Shown here: positions 17,031-24,795 of the stretch, piece by piece
How positions within the stretch are numbered: the stretch's first letter is position 1
How the letters are laid out: each line of letters opens with the position of its first letter
NCBI GenBank assembly: GCA_902500785.1
Contig: CABVRW010000029.1
Coordinates: 8,061 to 44,880, forward strand
Direction: 5' to 3'
DNA length: 36,820 bases
Source of the DNA: an uncultured Nitrospira sp.
GTDB taxonomy: Bacteria; Nitrospirota; Nitrospiria; Nitrospirales; Nitrospiraceae
Made by a program: the position numbers and the translations under genes
Notes under the pieces: model-generated
What the model was told of the DNA's origin: nothing
Seen by the model: only the letters and a program-made list of their open reading frames with translations
The model's database searches: none

Positions 17031-18069
17031 CGGAATCCCGCTTTCTCAGGGCTTCACCAAGCCGCAACAGTTGCGTATCCAGCGTGGCGTCGATCAAGAG
17101 GCTCTGTGCCTGAACGAGGCACCCTCCCGGGCTGACCCCGGGATCCGTTTCAAATTTCAGGGTCAACATCCCATGAGGAGTCTGACTCAAGGCTACCCGC
17201 GCCGATTCAAGCATCGGCAGATCCGAGGGATGCACTCGGATTCGGACGAGACCGCTTTCATGCAAATGTGCAAGCGCCGTCCGCACCTGCGTCACGATCA
17301 CCTCGCGCTTTTCCGTCATGAGTTCGCGCAAGACCTTCTGGGCGATCATGAAGGACAGCGCGGCGACTTCTTCTTCCACCGTCTCATGCAGACTCCGCCA
17401 ACTCTCTTCCAATTGCGTCATGAGCGCGGACACCAGGCCCTGCTCTCGTTGTCGCATCGCCGCGACCCGCTCTGTGGCGCGCTTTTCCCCTTCCGACACG
17501 CCACGCTCAAACTCCGTCACGTCATCCGTTCCGAACGGTCGATTGCCTCGGCTGAAATCCGCCAGCGGCACCGTCCGCACCTGAATGTTGCCGGAACGGA
17601 TCAAGGTGCGGGTGAGCACCGTATTTTCTTGCCGCAAGCGGTAGAGCTCCAACAGTCTCGCGACTGCCTGTCGCACTAAGTCAACCTGAAACGGCTTGGT
17701 TAAGAAATCAGCGGCCCCGGATTTCATGGCTCGGACCGCCATCTCGATGTTGCCGTGACCGGTCATGACGATACTCAGAAGCCGACTATCGACATCCAAG
17801 GCCTGCTGCACGAAGGTGATACCATCGGTGCCGGCCAATCGCACATCGACGATCAGCACGGCAATCGGGTGGGAACTGAGGTGGGTCATGGCCTCATTCA
17901 CGGACCCGGCCGTGAGAATCGGATGTCCTGTGGACTGCAGCATCTCGGACAACAAGAGACAGATCGCGGGTTCATCATCCACGATGAGAATGGCTCGAGG
18001 CGCGAGTTCCTTCTCGGATTCCGCAGGAGATGCCTGCGGGAGACCTGTGCTCAACGCCGCACCTCCCAT
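17020..18069 (-). CDS. fliH: Response-regulator receiver fused to FliH
   Basis: A 349-aa two-domain protein in the fliH position. Residues ~25-140 form a complete CheY/NtrC-type receiver with acidic pair D31-D32, phospho-acceptor D75 in VLIVDVRLAG, switch T103 and K125 in DFLTKPF. A helical linker (about 140-160) joins it to a C-terminal FliH part. That part has a coiled coil at about 185-240 and the FliH/HrpE globular domain at about 235-345, including SGLVRIRVHPSDLPMLE and the terminal DPGVSPGGCLVQAQSLLIDA. FliH normally restrains FliI and links it to FliN. The ATG at 18069 touches the fliG stop. A TTG at 18054 has a better SD (GGGAGG, 6 nt) and may be the true start. The receiver is very like that of the regulator at 27148-28563. 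Confidence 0.9.
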   Translation of the reverse strand: MGGAALSTGLPQASPAESEKELAPRAILIVDDEPAICLLLSEMLQSTGHPILTAGSVNEAMTHLSSHPIAVLIVDVRLAGTDGITFVQQALDVDSRLLSIVMTGHGNIEMAVRAMKSGAADFLTKPFQVDLVRQAVARLLELYRLRQENTVLTRTLIRSGNIQVRTVPLADFSRGNRPFGTDDVTEFERGVSEGEKRATERVAAMRQREQGLVSALMTQLEESWRSLHETVEEEVAALSFMIAQKVLRELMTEKREVIVTQVRTALAHLHESGLVRIRVHPSDLPMLESARVALSQTPHGMLTLKFETDPGVSPGGCLVQAQSLLIDATLDTQLLRLGEALRKRDSGET

Positions 18070-19062
18070 CTACAACAACCCTTCTCCTCCGCCGCTAACC
18101 ACAATGCGACCTTCCTCTTCGAGCTTGCGACAGACTTTGAGAATGTTCTGCTGAGCCTTTTCGACCTCGGACACCTTGACCGGCCCGCGTGTCTCAATGT
18201 CTTCCTTGAGCATTTCGGCCGCGCGGCTGGACATATTCTTAAGAAACTTGTCTTTGACTTCAGGGGTCGCGCCGCGGAGTGCGATCGGGAGATCTTCTTT
18301 GCTGATTTCTTTCATAAGCTCCTGCATCCCCCGAGAATCCAAATCAATCAGATCATCAAAGACAAACATTAATGCACGGATGCTGTCTGCCAAGGCCTGA
18401 TCGCGTTCGGTGATCTTGGCCATAATGGCCCCTTCAGTGTTCTTATCGACACGCGTCAGAATATTGGCCATCAGCTCAGCCCCGACGACCGACATGCTCG
18501 ACATACCCATCGACGCCGACAGGATTTCTTGCAGACTGTCGCTCAATTCTGACAGCACCTCCGGCTGCACTTCTTGCATCGTCGCCAAACGTAGCGACAC
18601 ATCCGCATGAAGGTGCACCGGCAACAACGCCAGCACCCCGCTGGCTTGTTCGGCCTCCATCTGGCCCAAACACACGGCAATCGTCTGGGGGTGTTCGCTC
18701 TTGAGGATCTGCGCCACCGTGCGAGGATCTACCCATTTCAAGGCGTCGATGCCGGGATAGGTCTTCGTGTTCAGGGACTCCATCATTCTGGCGGCCTTCT
18801 CAGGTCCCAGCGCTTTTTTCAGAATAGCTTCCATGTACTCGCGACCCTCGAATTCCACCTCGCCGGATGAGCTGGCCTGATCGAATTCGGCGATCACGCT
18901 GTCTTCTTCCTGCTTCGTAATATTCGCGGTCTCTTTCATGAAGGAACCGAGCTTTCGAATGTCCTTCGGATCGAGCGCCTTCATGACCGCCGCCGCGGCT
19001 TCCTCACCGATGGCCCGAAGCAAGATCGCCGCTTTTTGTGCACCCGACAATTCTTTGTTCAT
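18070..19062 (-). CDS. fliG: Flagellar motor switch protein FliG
   Basis: A 330-aa C-ring protein that converts stator action into torque. The N-terminal domain (SGAQKAAILLRAIGEE), the middle domain with the EHPQTIAVCLG motif and a helical C-terminal domain with alternating charges (DLIDLDSRGMQELMKEISKE) are all present. I use the ATG at 19062. A TTG two codons upstream is also possible, and neither has a clear SD. It ends immediately before the receiver-FliH gene. Confidence 0.95.
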   Translation of the reverse strand: MNKELSGAQKAAILLRAIGEEAAAAVMKALDPKDIRKLGSFMKETANITKQEEDSVIAEFDQASSSGEVEFEGREYMEAILKKALGPEKAARMMESLNTKTYPGIDALKWVDPRTVAQILKSEHPQTIAVCLGQMEAEQASGVLALLPVHLHADVSLRLATMQEVQPEVLSELSDSLQEILSASMGMSSMSVVGAELMANILTRVDKNTEGAIMAKITERDQALADSIRALMFVFDDLIDLDSRGMQELMKEISKEDLPIALRGATPEVKDKFLKNMSSRAAEMLKEDIETRGPVKVSEVEKAQQNILKVCRKLEEEGRIVVSGGGEGLL

Positions 19063-19080
19063 GCTCAATGATCAGGAAGG

Positions 19081-20637
19081 TTAGGCGTTACTCTTCAGCC
19101 ACTGTTTGACGACCACGGCGGTATTCGCGGGGTTGTTTTTCGCCATATCAAGGATCTGACTAGGCTGCTTGCTGCTCATGGCGGCCTCGACCTGTCCCAG
19201 CGACGCCGGCAAGGCCGGTGTCTCGCCCAGGCCGACGGTCGGCGCGGATTGCACCAGCATGACCATCAACGGGCGGACCACCATGAAGAGAATCAGGAAG
19301 AACAGGAGCCCACCGACCCCATAGCGAACATAGGGCATCCAGGCCTTGCTCGTGTCAGGCGTGGCTTCGACGGCTGCGCCGACCGGCTCTTCCGCTCCCA
19401 AGCCGAATTGAATACTCACCACTTCCAACTGATCCTGTCGCTCAGTCGAATACCCCATGGCTTTCTTGACGATCTCTTCAATCCGCTTCATCTCTTCTTC
19501 GGAACGAGGCACATACTTCTTGGGCTGATCCGCGGCCACGTCGCCCGCCTTGCCGCCCTCATACGTGCCATCGACCAGGACTGCAACCGACAGCTTCTTG
19601 ATCATTCCGGTCGGCTCCACGATACGTGACACCGTCCGGCTGATTTCGTAGTTGACCGTCTCGTTCTTCGTCTGGTTGTTGTTCGAACTGGTTTGGCCGC
19701 CGTCGGCCTCCGCGCCGCCGGGCAGATTCGACTCCACGCCGGGCACGCCACCCGAGGTGCCGTTCACCCCGCTGGATTTTTCCTGCCCGCGCTGCTCACT
19801 GCGAACCACCTGCCCGTTCGGATCGTAGCGTTCTTCCGTGGTTTCGATTTTTCTGAAATCCAAGACACTCGATACTCGAACGACGGCCTTGTTCACACCG
19901 ACAATCCGCTCGAGCATGGTCTGAATGCGGCTCTCGATGTCCTTCTCCAAGGTCCGCTGATATTCCATTTGCGTGCCGGAGAGTCCGGCCGATTCATCGT
20001 TCGAGGTATTCGACAAGAGATTGCCGTGACCATCGACGACAGTGACATCACGTGCCTGAAGACCTTCCACGCTGCTGGACACCAGATGAACCACGCCCTG
20101 AATTTGCGCCTTCGTCAACGATTGACTCGAACGCAGCGAGACGACGACGGAGGCGCGCGCACGATCCTGTTCCGTGGCAAACAGCCGACGTTCGGGAATC
20201 GCCAGATGGACGCGTGCGCGCTCGACTTCCGGCATTTGAGTGATCGTGCGCGCCAACTCTCCTTGCAAGGCTCGTCGATAATTCAACTTCTGCACGAAAT
20301 CGGACATGCCCATCGTGGTCCGATCGAAAATTTCGTAGCCGACACCGCCGCCATGTGGAAGGCCCTGGCCGGCCATCTCCAAGCGCAAGTCATGCACCTG
20401 CGCATTGGGTACCAAGATTGTGGTGCCGCCATTGCTCGTCTCATAGGGCACTTTCGCGTCCTTCAACTTGTCGATGATGCCCGACGCATCATCGACCGCT
20501 AGGTTCGCAAAGAGCACCTGCATGTCCGGCTGTTGCGTCCAGAGGGTCACCGCGACCAGTCCGGCGATAGATCCGGCGAGCGCGAGCAGAATGATGAAGC
20601 GTTGGTTGATCGTGAACTGGTTGAATTTTGAAAACAT
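19081..20637 (-). CDS. fliF: MS-ring protein FliF
   Basis: A 518-aa membrane ring protein that is the platform of the basal body. There are two TM segments, at about residues 17-38 and 440-460, flanking the periplasmic YscJ/FliF ring-building domains (GYEIFDRTTMGMSDFVQKLNYRRALQ at about 100). The cytoplasmic C-terminus (465-518) includes the FliG-binding tail. An acidic/Gly/Asn-rich insert near 280-325 lies between the ring domains. ATG 20637 has AAAGGA upstream. Standard length. Confidence 0.96.
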   Translation of the reverse strand: MFSKFNQFTINQRFIILLALAGSIAGLVAVTLWTQQPDMQVLFANLAVDDASGIIDKLKDAKVPYETSNGGTTILVPNAQVHDLRLEMAGQGLPHGGGVGYEIFDRTTMGMSDFVQKLNYRRALQGELARTITQMPEVERARVHLAIPERRLFATEQDRARASVVVSLRSSQSLTKAQIQGVVHLVSSSVEGLQARDVTVVDGHGNLLSNTSNDESAGLSGTQMEYQRTLEKDIESRIQTMLERIVGVNKAVVRVSSVLDFRKIETTEERYDPNGQVVRSEQRGQEKSSGVNGTSGGVPGVESNLPGGAEADGGQTSSNNNQTKNETVNYEISRTVSRIVEPTGMIKKLSVAVLVDGTYEGGKAGDVAADQPKKYVPRSEEEMKRIEEIVKKAMGYSTERQDQLEVVSIQFGLGAEEPVGAAVEATPDTSKAWMPYVRYGVGGLLFFLILFMVVRPLMVMLVQSAPTVGLGETPALPASLGQVEAAMSSKQPSQILDMAKNNPANTAVVVKQWLKSNA

Positions 20638-20686
20638 ACGCTGTGGAGTCCTTTATGCGTGAGCCCGGCGACCGGATGACACTCGG

Positions 20687-20998
20687 CTAAATCTGCATTC
20701 GCTGAATTTCCTCATACGCCGTGACCAGCTTGTTCCGCACCTGCATCATCAGTTGAAAGGACACATCCGCCTGTTGCATCGCCACCATGGTTTGATGAAT
20801 GTTGGTGCTCTGCCCGGTCACCAAGGCATCGACGGCTTGGCTGGCTCCGGTTTGGGCTTCATTGATATGGCCGATGGCCTCCTTGAGGGACCCCAGAAAG
20901 TTGCCCGCGCCGGGCTCACTCCCTTGCCCGATCCCGTGAATCTCCGGCGCCTCGATCGGTTTCGGCAGATTGGCGCCCGCGATACGCAGATCAGACAT
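20687..20998 (-). CDS. fliE: Hook-basal body protein FliE
   Basis: A 103-aa adaptor between the MS ring and the rod. The conserved C-terminal half has ALVTGQSTNIHQTMVAMQQAD and the ending SFQLMMQVRNKLVTAYEEIQRMQI pattern. I use the ATG at 20998, which has GGGAGG upstream. The 11 codons before it in the open frame are unlikely to be translated. It starts 2 nt after flgC. Confidence 0.94.
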   Translation of the reverse strand: MSDLRIAGANLPKPIEAPEIHGIGQGSEPGAGNFLGSLKEAIGHINEAQTGASQAVDALVTGQSTNIHQTMVAMQQADVSFQLMMQVRNKLVTAYEEIQRMQI

Positions 20999-21000
20999 GA

Positions 21001-21450
21001 TTACCTCCCGATCTCCAGCGCGCGATTCCACATGGTGCGGGTTGCGTTAATCGCCTGCACGTTCGCCTCATAGGCGCGGGACGCGCCCATCATATTGACC
21101 ATTTCTTCCATGACGTTCACATTGGGCATCGTGACGAACCCCTTCTTATCCGCATCGGGATGGCGAGGGTCGTACACGGTTTGTCCCGGTTTGTGATCTT
21201 CGATGACGCGGGCGACTTTGACACCGTCTAACGCATGACGGTCCGGTCCGGACGCCACTTGTTTGAACGCCCGCTGAAATGCCGACGACACGGGGGCGGC
21301 CTGAAACACGACATCCCGACGGCGATAGGGTCCGCCGGTACTCGTCTTCGTAGACTGTGCGTTGGCCAAGTTGCTGGCGATGACATTCAAACGATGCCGA
21401 TGGGCATCGAGCGCGGAGACCGAGACAGCCAGACTATCCGTTAAATCCAT
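21001..21450 (-). CDS. flgC: Flagellar proximal rod protein FlgC
   Basis: A 149-aa rod protein. The N-terminal signature SALDAHRHRLNVIASNLANAQ and the C-terminal VNVMEEMVNMMGASRAYEANV, which form the rod-type coiled coil, are intact. The ATG at 21450 has a GAGG SD; a GTG directly before it (21453) is also possible. It is followed by fliE after 2 nt. The upstream gap to flgB is 60 nt and holds no other gene. Confidence 0.95.
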   Translation of the reverse strand: MDLTDSLAVSVSALDAHRHRLNVIASNLANAQSTKTSTGGPYRRRDVVFQAAPVSSAFQRAFKQVASGPDRHALDGVKVARVIEDHKPGQTVYDPRHPDADKKGFVTMPNVNVMEEMVNMMGASRAYEANVQAINATRTMWNRALEIGR

Positions 21451-21510
21451 CACACACCTCGTTGTGGTTGCGTCCAGGGTCGTTGAGCCGATGGTTTCTC
21501 ATGATCGTGC

Positions 21511-21918
21511 CTAGCGCCCTTCCCGAATGACACTCAGAAGGCTTTTGAACTTCATCCCGATGATGGTCGCGGCGGTATTGTACTGCTGTGCGTTATCCGA
21601 CATTTTTGCCATTTCGAGTTCGATATTGACGGAATTCGCATCCAGTGGCAGATCCCCGCCGGGGACTTCTTCCATACGTCCGACTACTCGTTGATACCCC
21701 GTGCCTTTGGGACCGAAATGCTGCTGATTGGTGGACACCAGAGTGATCGGGAGCTTGCCCTGCTGGGCGTTAGCCAAGGCCTGGCCGAAGTTCAAATCCC
21801 TCGCACGATATTTTGGCGTCTCCTCATTGGCGATATTGGCGGCAATCACCTGCTGGCGAGCCCCCCGGAGATCCAAAGATCGTTCAAGCAACCGCATCGT
21901 CCTGTCAAAGATCGTCAT
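21511..21918 (-). CDS. flgB: Flagellar proximal rod protein FlgB
   Basis: A 135-aa rod protein starting at the ATG at 21918, with AAGGAG upstream. Signature LDLRGARQQVIAANIANEETPKYRARDLNF is near the N-terminus. The C-terminal MAKMSDNAQQYNTAATII matches the rod helix. A longer open frame to 21969 would enter the sigma-54-like promoter and is rejected. It is first gene of the flgB-motE unit. Confidence 0.94.
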   Translation of the reverse strand: MTIFDRTMRLLERSLDLRGARQQVIAANIANEETPKYRARDLNFGQALANAQQGKLPITLVSTNQQHFGPKGTGYQRVVGRMEEVPGGDLPLDANSVNIELEMAKMSDNAQQYNTAATIIGMKFKSLLSVIREGR

Positions 21919-21964
21919 GATGAACTCTCCTTCGTACAAGAGACCAACGCGCACCCGAAGACTG

Positions 21965-21980
21965 TGCAATCTGTATACCG
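21965..21980 (-). promoter_or_regulatory. Sigma-54-type promoter of flgB unit
   Basis: On the minus strand the site reads CGGTATACAGATTGCA. The GG and GC are 10 nt apart and the -12 side (ATTGCACA) is identical to that of the fliL promoter. The -24 side is less conserved (CGGTA). The predicted transcript start near 21954 gives a 36-nt leader to flgB. Confidence 0.5.
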
Positions 21981-22063
21981 CGCTCGCGTCCCACCGAACC
22001 GGAGCTTAGGAGAGTCCCTGCGGATGCGACGAGAACAACCCGGCAAATATGACCCTGTCAGAG

Positions 22064-22091
22064 AAAAAATTGCCCGGTCCCACGTGCACCG
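22064..22091 (-). terminator. Weak terminator-like site after flrC-like gene
   Basis: Just after the regulator's stop, the minus strand has a short 4-bp stem (22075-22078/22088-22091). A GC-rich stretch follows and then a run of six T (22064-22069). The stem is short, so this may only weaken transcription. It sits between the regulator unit and the flgB promoter. Confidence 0.35.
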
Positions 22092-22093
22092 CG

Positions 22094-23512
22094 TCAAGAC
22101 TTCTCAGCTTCGACCGGGTAGCCCATGTCGCGATACTCGCGCAATTTATTCCGTAGCGTTCGGATGCTGATCCCCAATTCTTTGGCGGCATGGGTACGGT
22201 TTTCCTTCACGCGCGCCAGGGTCTTAAAGATCAGATCCCGCTCCATTTCCCACAACGACCCATGTGCTGAAGGGGCGACGATCGCCTCGCTCACCTCCGC
22301 CTCTCGTATCGGCATCGTCCCATCCCCCGGCATCAGATGATCCACGTCCACCGCCCCTCCGGTGGCCACCAGGATGGCGCGCTCCATCACGTTTTCCAGT
22401 TCGCGGACGTTGCCCTTCCAGGGACGCTGCTGAAGATCTGCGATCGCGCGCGCCGACAGCGTCGGCATGGTCAGTCCGTTTCGTTGCGCCGAGGAACGGA
22501 GAAAATGTCTGGCCAGCAGTGGGATATCGCCCGGACGTTCGCGGAGCGGCGGCACCGTGACCGGGAACACGTTCAAGCGATAGAAGAGATCTTCACGAAA
22601 GCGCCCTTGCGTGACTTCGTGATACAGCGAACGATTGGTCGTGGCGATCACCCGGATATTCACCGGCACCGGCTCACGCCCGCCGATACGGTCCACTTCC
22701 CGTTCTTGCAGCACGCGTAACAGTTTCGACTGCAACCCCAAGTTCATTTCGCTGATTTCATCCAGAAACAAGGTTCCGGTATGCGCCATCTCGAACTTGC
22801 CCAGTTTTTTCTGAATGGCGCCGGTAAAGGCTCCGCGCTCATGACCGAACAACTCGCTTTCCAAGAGGCTGTCCGGGAGGGCGGCGCAATTCAACGCCAC
22901 AAACGGACGATGCGCGCGCGGACTCCGCGCATGGATGTAGCGCGCCAACAATTCCTTGCCCGTGCCGCTTTCGCCGCTGATCAACACGGTGGCTTGACTG
23001 GCGGCGACGCCCTCCAGAGTCGTGAGCAAGCGGATCATCCCGGCGTCTTGCGTCAAAATCGGGCGGGCTTCCAGGGTGGCAGGACCGTCCTGTTCGTCCG
23101 GAGCGGTCGTCGCCTGCAGGTTCAAGATCACTCGTTCCAACAAGTCCGTGGAGAAGGGCTTCAAAATGTAATCGTTCGCCCCGTACTTCATCGCTTCCAC
23201 CGCGGTCTCCACGGTGCCGTAGGCGGTCATGAGAATAATGAAGGTCTGGGGCGCTTTCTGTTTGATGGCCTTGACGAGTTCAAGCCCGTTCAGGCGCGGC
23301 ATTTTCAAGTCGGTGACCACCAGCCAGGGTTTCAGTCGTTCCATCTGTTCGATCGCGTCGGCTCCGTCGATCGCACCCCGCACCTGATAGCCCAACCGAC
23401 GAACGGTTTCCGTCAAGGCGGTCCGCATCGACGGTTCATCATCGACGATCAATACCATTCGAGCTTCTTCGGGGGAGGCTGAGGGGCCCTGCAAAGTCTG
23501 TTGCACACTCAT
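22094..23512 (-). CDS. flrC: NtrC-family regulator, FlrC/FleR-like
   Basis: A 472-aa sigma-54 activator. The N-terminal receiver has D24-D25, phospho-acceptor D68, T96 and K118. The central AAA+ domain has Walker A GESGTGKE at 180-187 and the sigma-54-contacting GAFTGA at 227-232. A Fis-type HTH ends the protein (HAAKELGISIRTLRNKLREY). I use the ATG at 23512, which overlaps the kinase stop by 4 nt (ATGA). A longer frame to 23617 lies within the kinase gene. By partner and position, it should activate flgB, fliK and fliL units. The symbol is by analogy with Vibrio FlrC. Confidence 0.88.
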   Translation of the reverse strand: MSVQQTLQGPSASPEEARMVLIVDDEPSMRTALTETVRRLGYQVRGAIDGADAIEQMERLKPWLVVTDLKMPRLNGLELVKAIKQKAPQTFIILMTAYGTVETAVEAMKYGANDYILKPFSTDLLERVILNLQATTAPDEQDGPATLEARPILTQDAGMIRLLTTLEGVAASQATVLISGESGTGKELLARYIHARSPRAHRPFVALNCAALPDSLLESELFGHERGAFTGAIQKKLGKFEMAHTGTLFLDEISEMNLGLQSKLLRVLQEREVDRIGGREPVPVNIRVIATTNRSLYHEVTQGRFREDLFYRLNVFPVTVPPLRERPGDIPLLARHFLRSSAQRNGLTMPTLSARAIADLQQRPWKGNVRELENVMERAILVATGGAVDVDHLMPGDGTMPIREAEVSEAIVAPSAHGSLWEMERDLIFKTLARVKENRTHAAKELGISIRTLRNKLREYRDMGYPVEAEKS

Positions 23513-24795
23513 TCGTAGGTCTCCTCTTCGGTTGCGCTCGCGGCCAAACGAGATTTCCCAGATCGACCGGACCATGCGGCAGTGCGCGCAGGCGGGGCGG
23601 ACTGCGCGGGACCCCATGGCAACGTCATGACAAACGAAGTGCCCTGTCCGGGGCTGCTCTCGACGTCAATGCGGCCATGATGAGCCTCCACCAGCGCATG
23701 CACGATGGCGAGGCCCAAACCGGTCCCCTGGTCTTTGGTAGTAAAGAACGGATCGAATATTCGCGACTGTAGTTCGGGGGAAATCCCCGTACCGGTGTCG
23801 CTGACCGTGAGCTGGACCATTGGCGATTCAGCGTCATGAGCGGGAGTGACTCGAGCGGCCAACGTGAGGGTCCCGCCTTCGGGCATGGCCTGCACGGCGT
23901 TCAAGACGAGGTTCAGCAGCACTTGCTTCATTTTCGCGCCGTCACACCACAGCTGCGGCACGAGGCGGTCGACCTCGCAACGGACCACGATCGAAGCCGG
24001 CAACATGGCATGGCTCGCCAGGGTCAAGACTTCCCGGATCAGCGGTTCCGTGTCGTGCCATGCCAATCTGGAACAGTCAGGTCGGGTATAGACGAGCAAG
24101 TTGGACAACAACCGGTCCATGGCCTGAACCGCAAGGGAAATATGCTCCGCATAGATTCGCAGATGGGGCTGATCACGCAGGTCTTTGCGCAGCATCGACG
24201 CGAACAATTCGACGCTCCCGAGTGGATTCCTGATCTCATGCGCGATGTTGCCGACCATCTGCCCCATGGCCTCCAGCCGGTTACGCCGTTGCAATCGATC
24301 CTCAAGTTGGCGAATGTGGGACACGTCATGAATCAACACCAACTTGCCGATCAAACTCCCCGTTTCATCGGCCAAATCGCTCTGCGAAAGGACCAACGTC
24401 ACACCCGTCGGCAGCACCAGCGGATACTCGCCGTGATCTTTGCGGATCTCTTGAAGGATGTCCGTCGCTCGTCGCCCCCGTAGCTGGGCTTGTGATACGC
24501 CCAGCAGCCGCTCGGTGGCATGATTGCACCGCACCACCAGATCCTGCGAATCGGCCACGATCACACCCGTATCCAACGACTCCAACACCGCCGTCACATG
24601 CGCGCGCATTTCTTCGGTCTCACGCAGATGTTCGCGTAAACTGGCATTGGTTTGCGCGAGTTCGAGGTCCATCTGCTGCAACCGTGTGGTCAACGCGTCA
24701 TACGATTGCTGCAGCACGGTGGCGGCCTGGTCGAAATCCTGGAAGGCGCGCGTCAACAGATCATTGTTCGATGTCTCGGAGCGGGAGGCCGTCAT
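23509..24795 (-). CDS. flrB: PAS sensor histidine kinase, FlrB/FleS-like
   Basis: A 428-aa soluble kinase with no TM segment. An N-terminal coiled coil (about 20-65) is followed by a PAS domain (about 67-160). The H box is NIAHEIRNPLGSVE, with phospho-site H186. The ATPase domain shows the N box (LNLVLNAVQAMPEGG), DTGTGIS, and GTGLGLAIV. It is translationally coupled to both neighbours by ATGA overlaps. FlrB/FleS kinases sense assembly state in other bacteria. Here the preceding TPR gene is a possible source of the signal. It is also the closest candidate donor for the receiver-FliH protein (inference). Confidence 0.88.
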   Translation of the reverse strand: MTASRSETSNNDLLTRAFQDFDQAATVLQQSYDALTTRLQQMDLELAQTNASLREHLRETEEMRAHVTAVLESLDTGVIVADSQDLVVRCNHATERLLGVSQAQLRGRRATDILQEIRKDHGEYPLVLPTGVTLVLSQSDLADETGSLIGKLVLIHDVSHIRQLEDRLQRRNRLEAMGQMVGNIAHEIRNPLGSVELFASMLRKDLRDQPHLRIYAEHISLAVQAMDRLLSNLLVYTRPDCSRLAWHDTEPLIREVLTLASHAMLPASIVVRCEVDRLVPQLWCDGAKMKQVLLNLVLNAVQAMPEGGTLTLAARVTPAHDAESPMVQLTVSDTGTGISPELQSRIFDPFFTTKDQGTGLGLAIVHALVEAHHGRIDVESSPGQGTSFVMTLPWGPAQSAPPARTAAWSGRSGKSRLAASATEEETYE

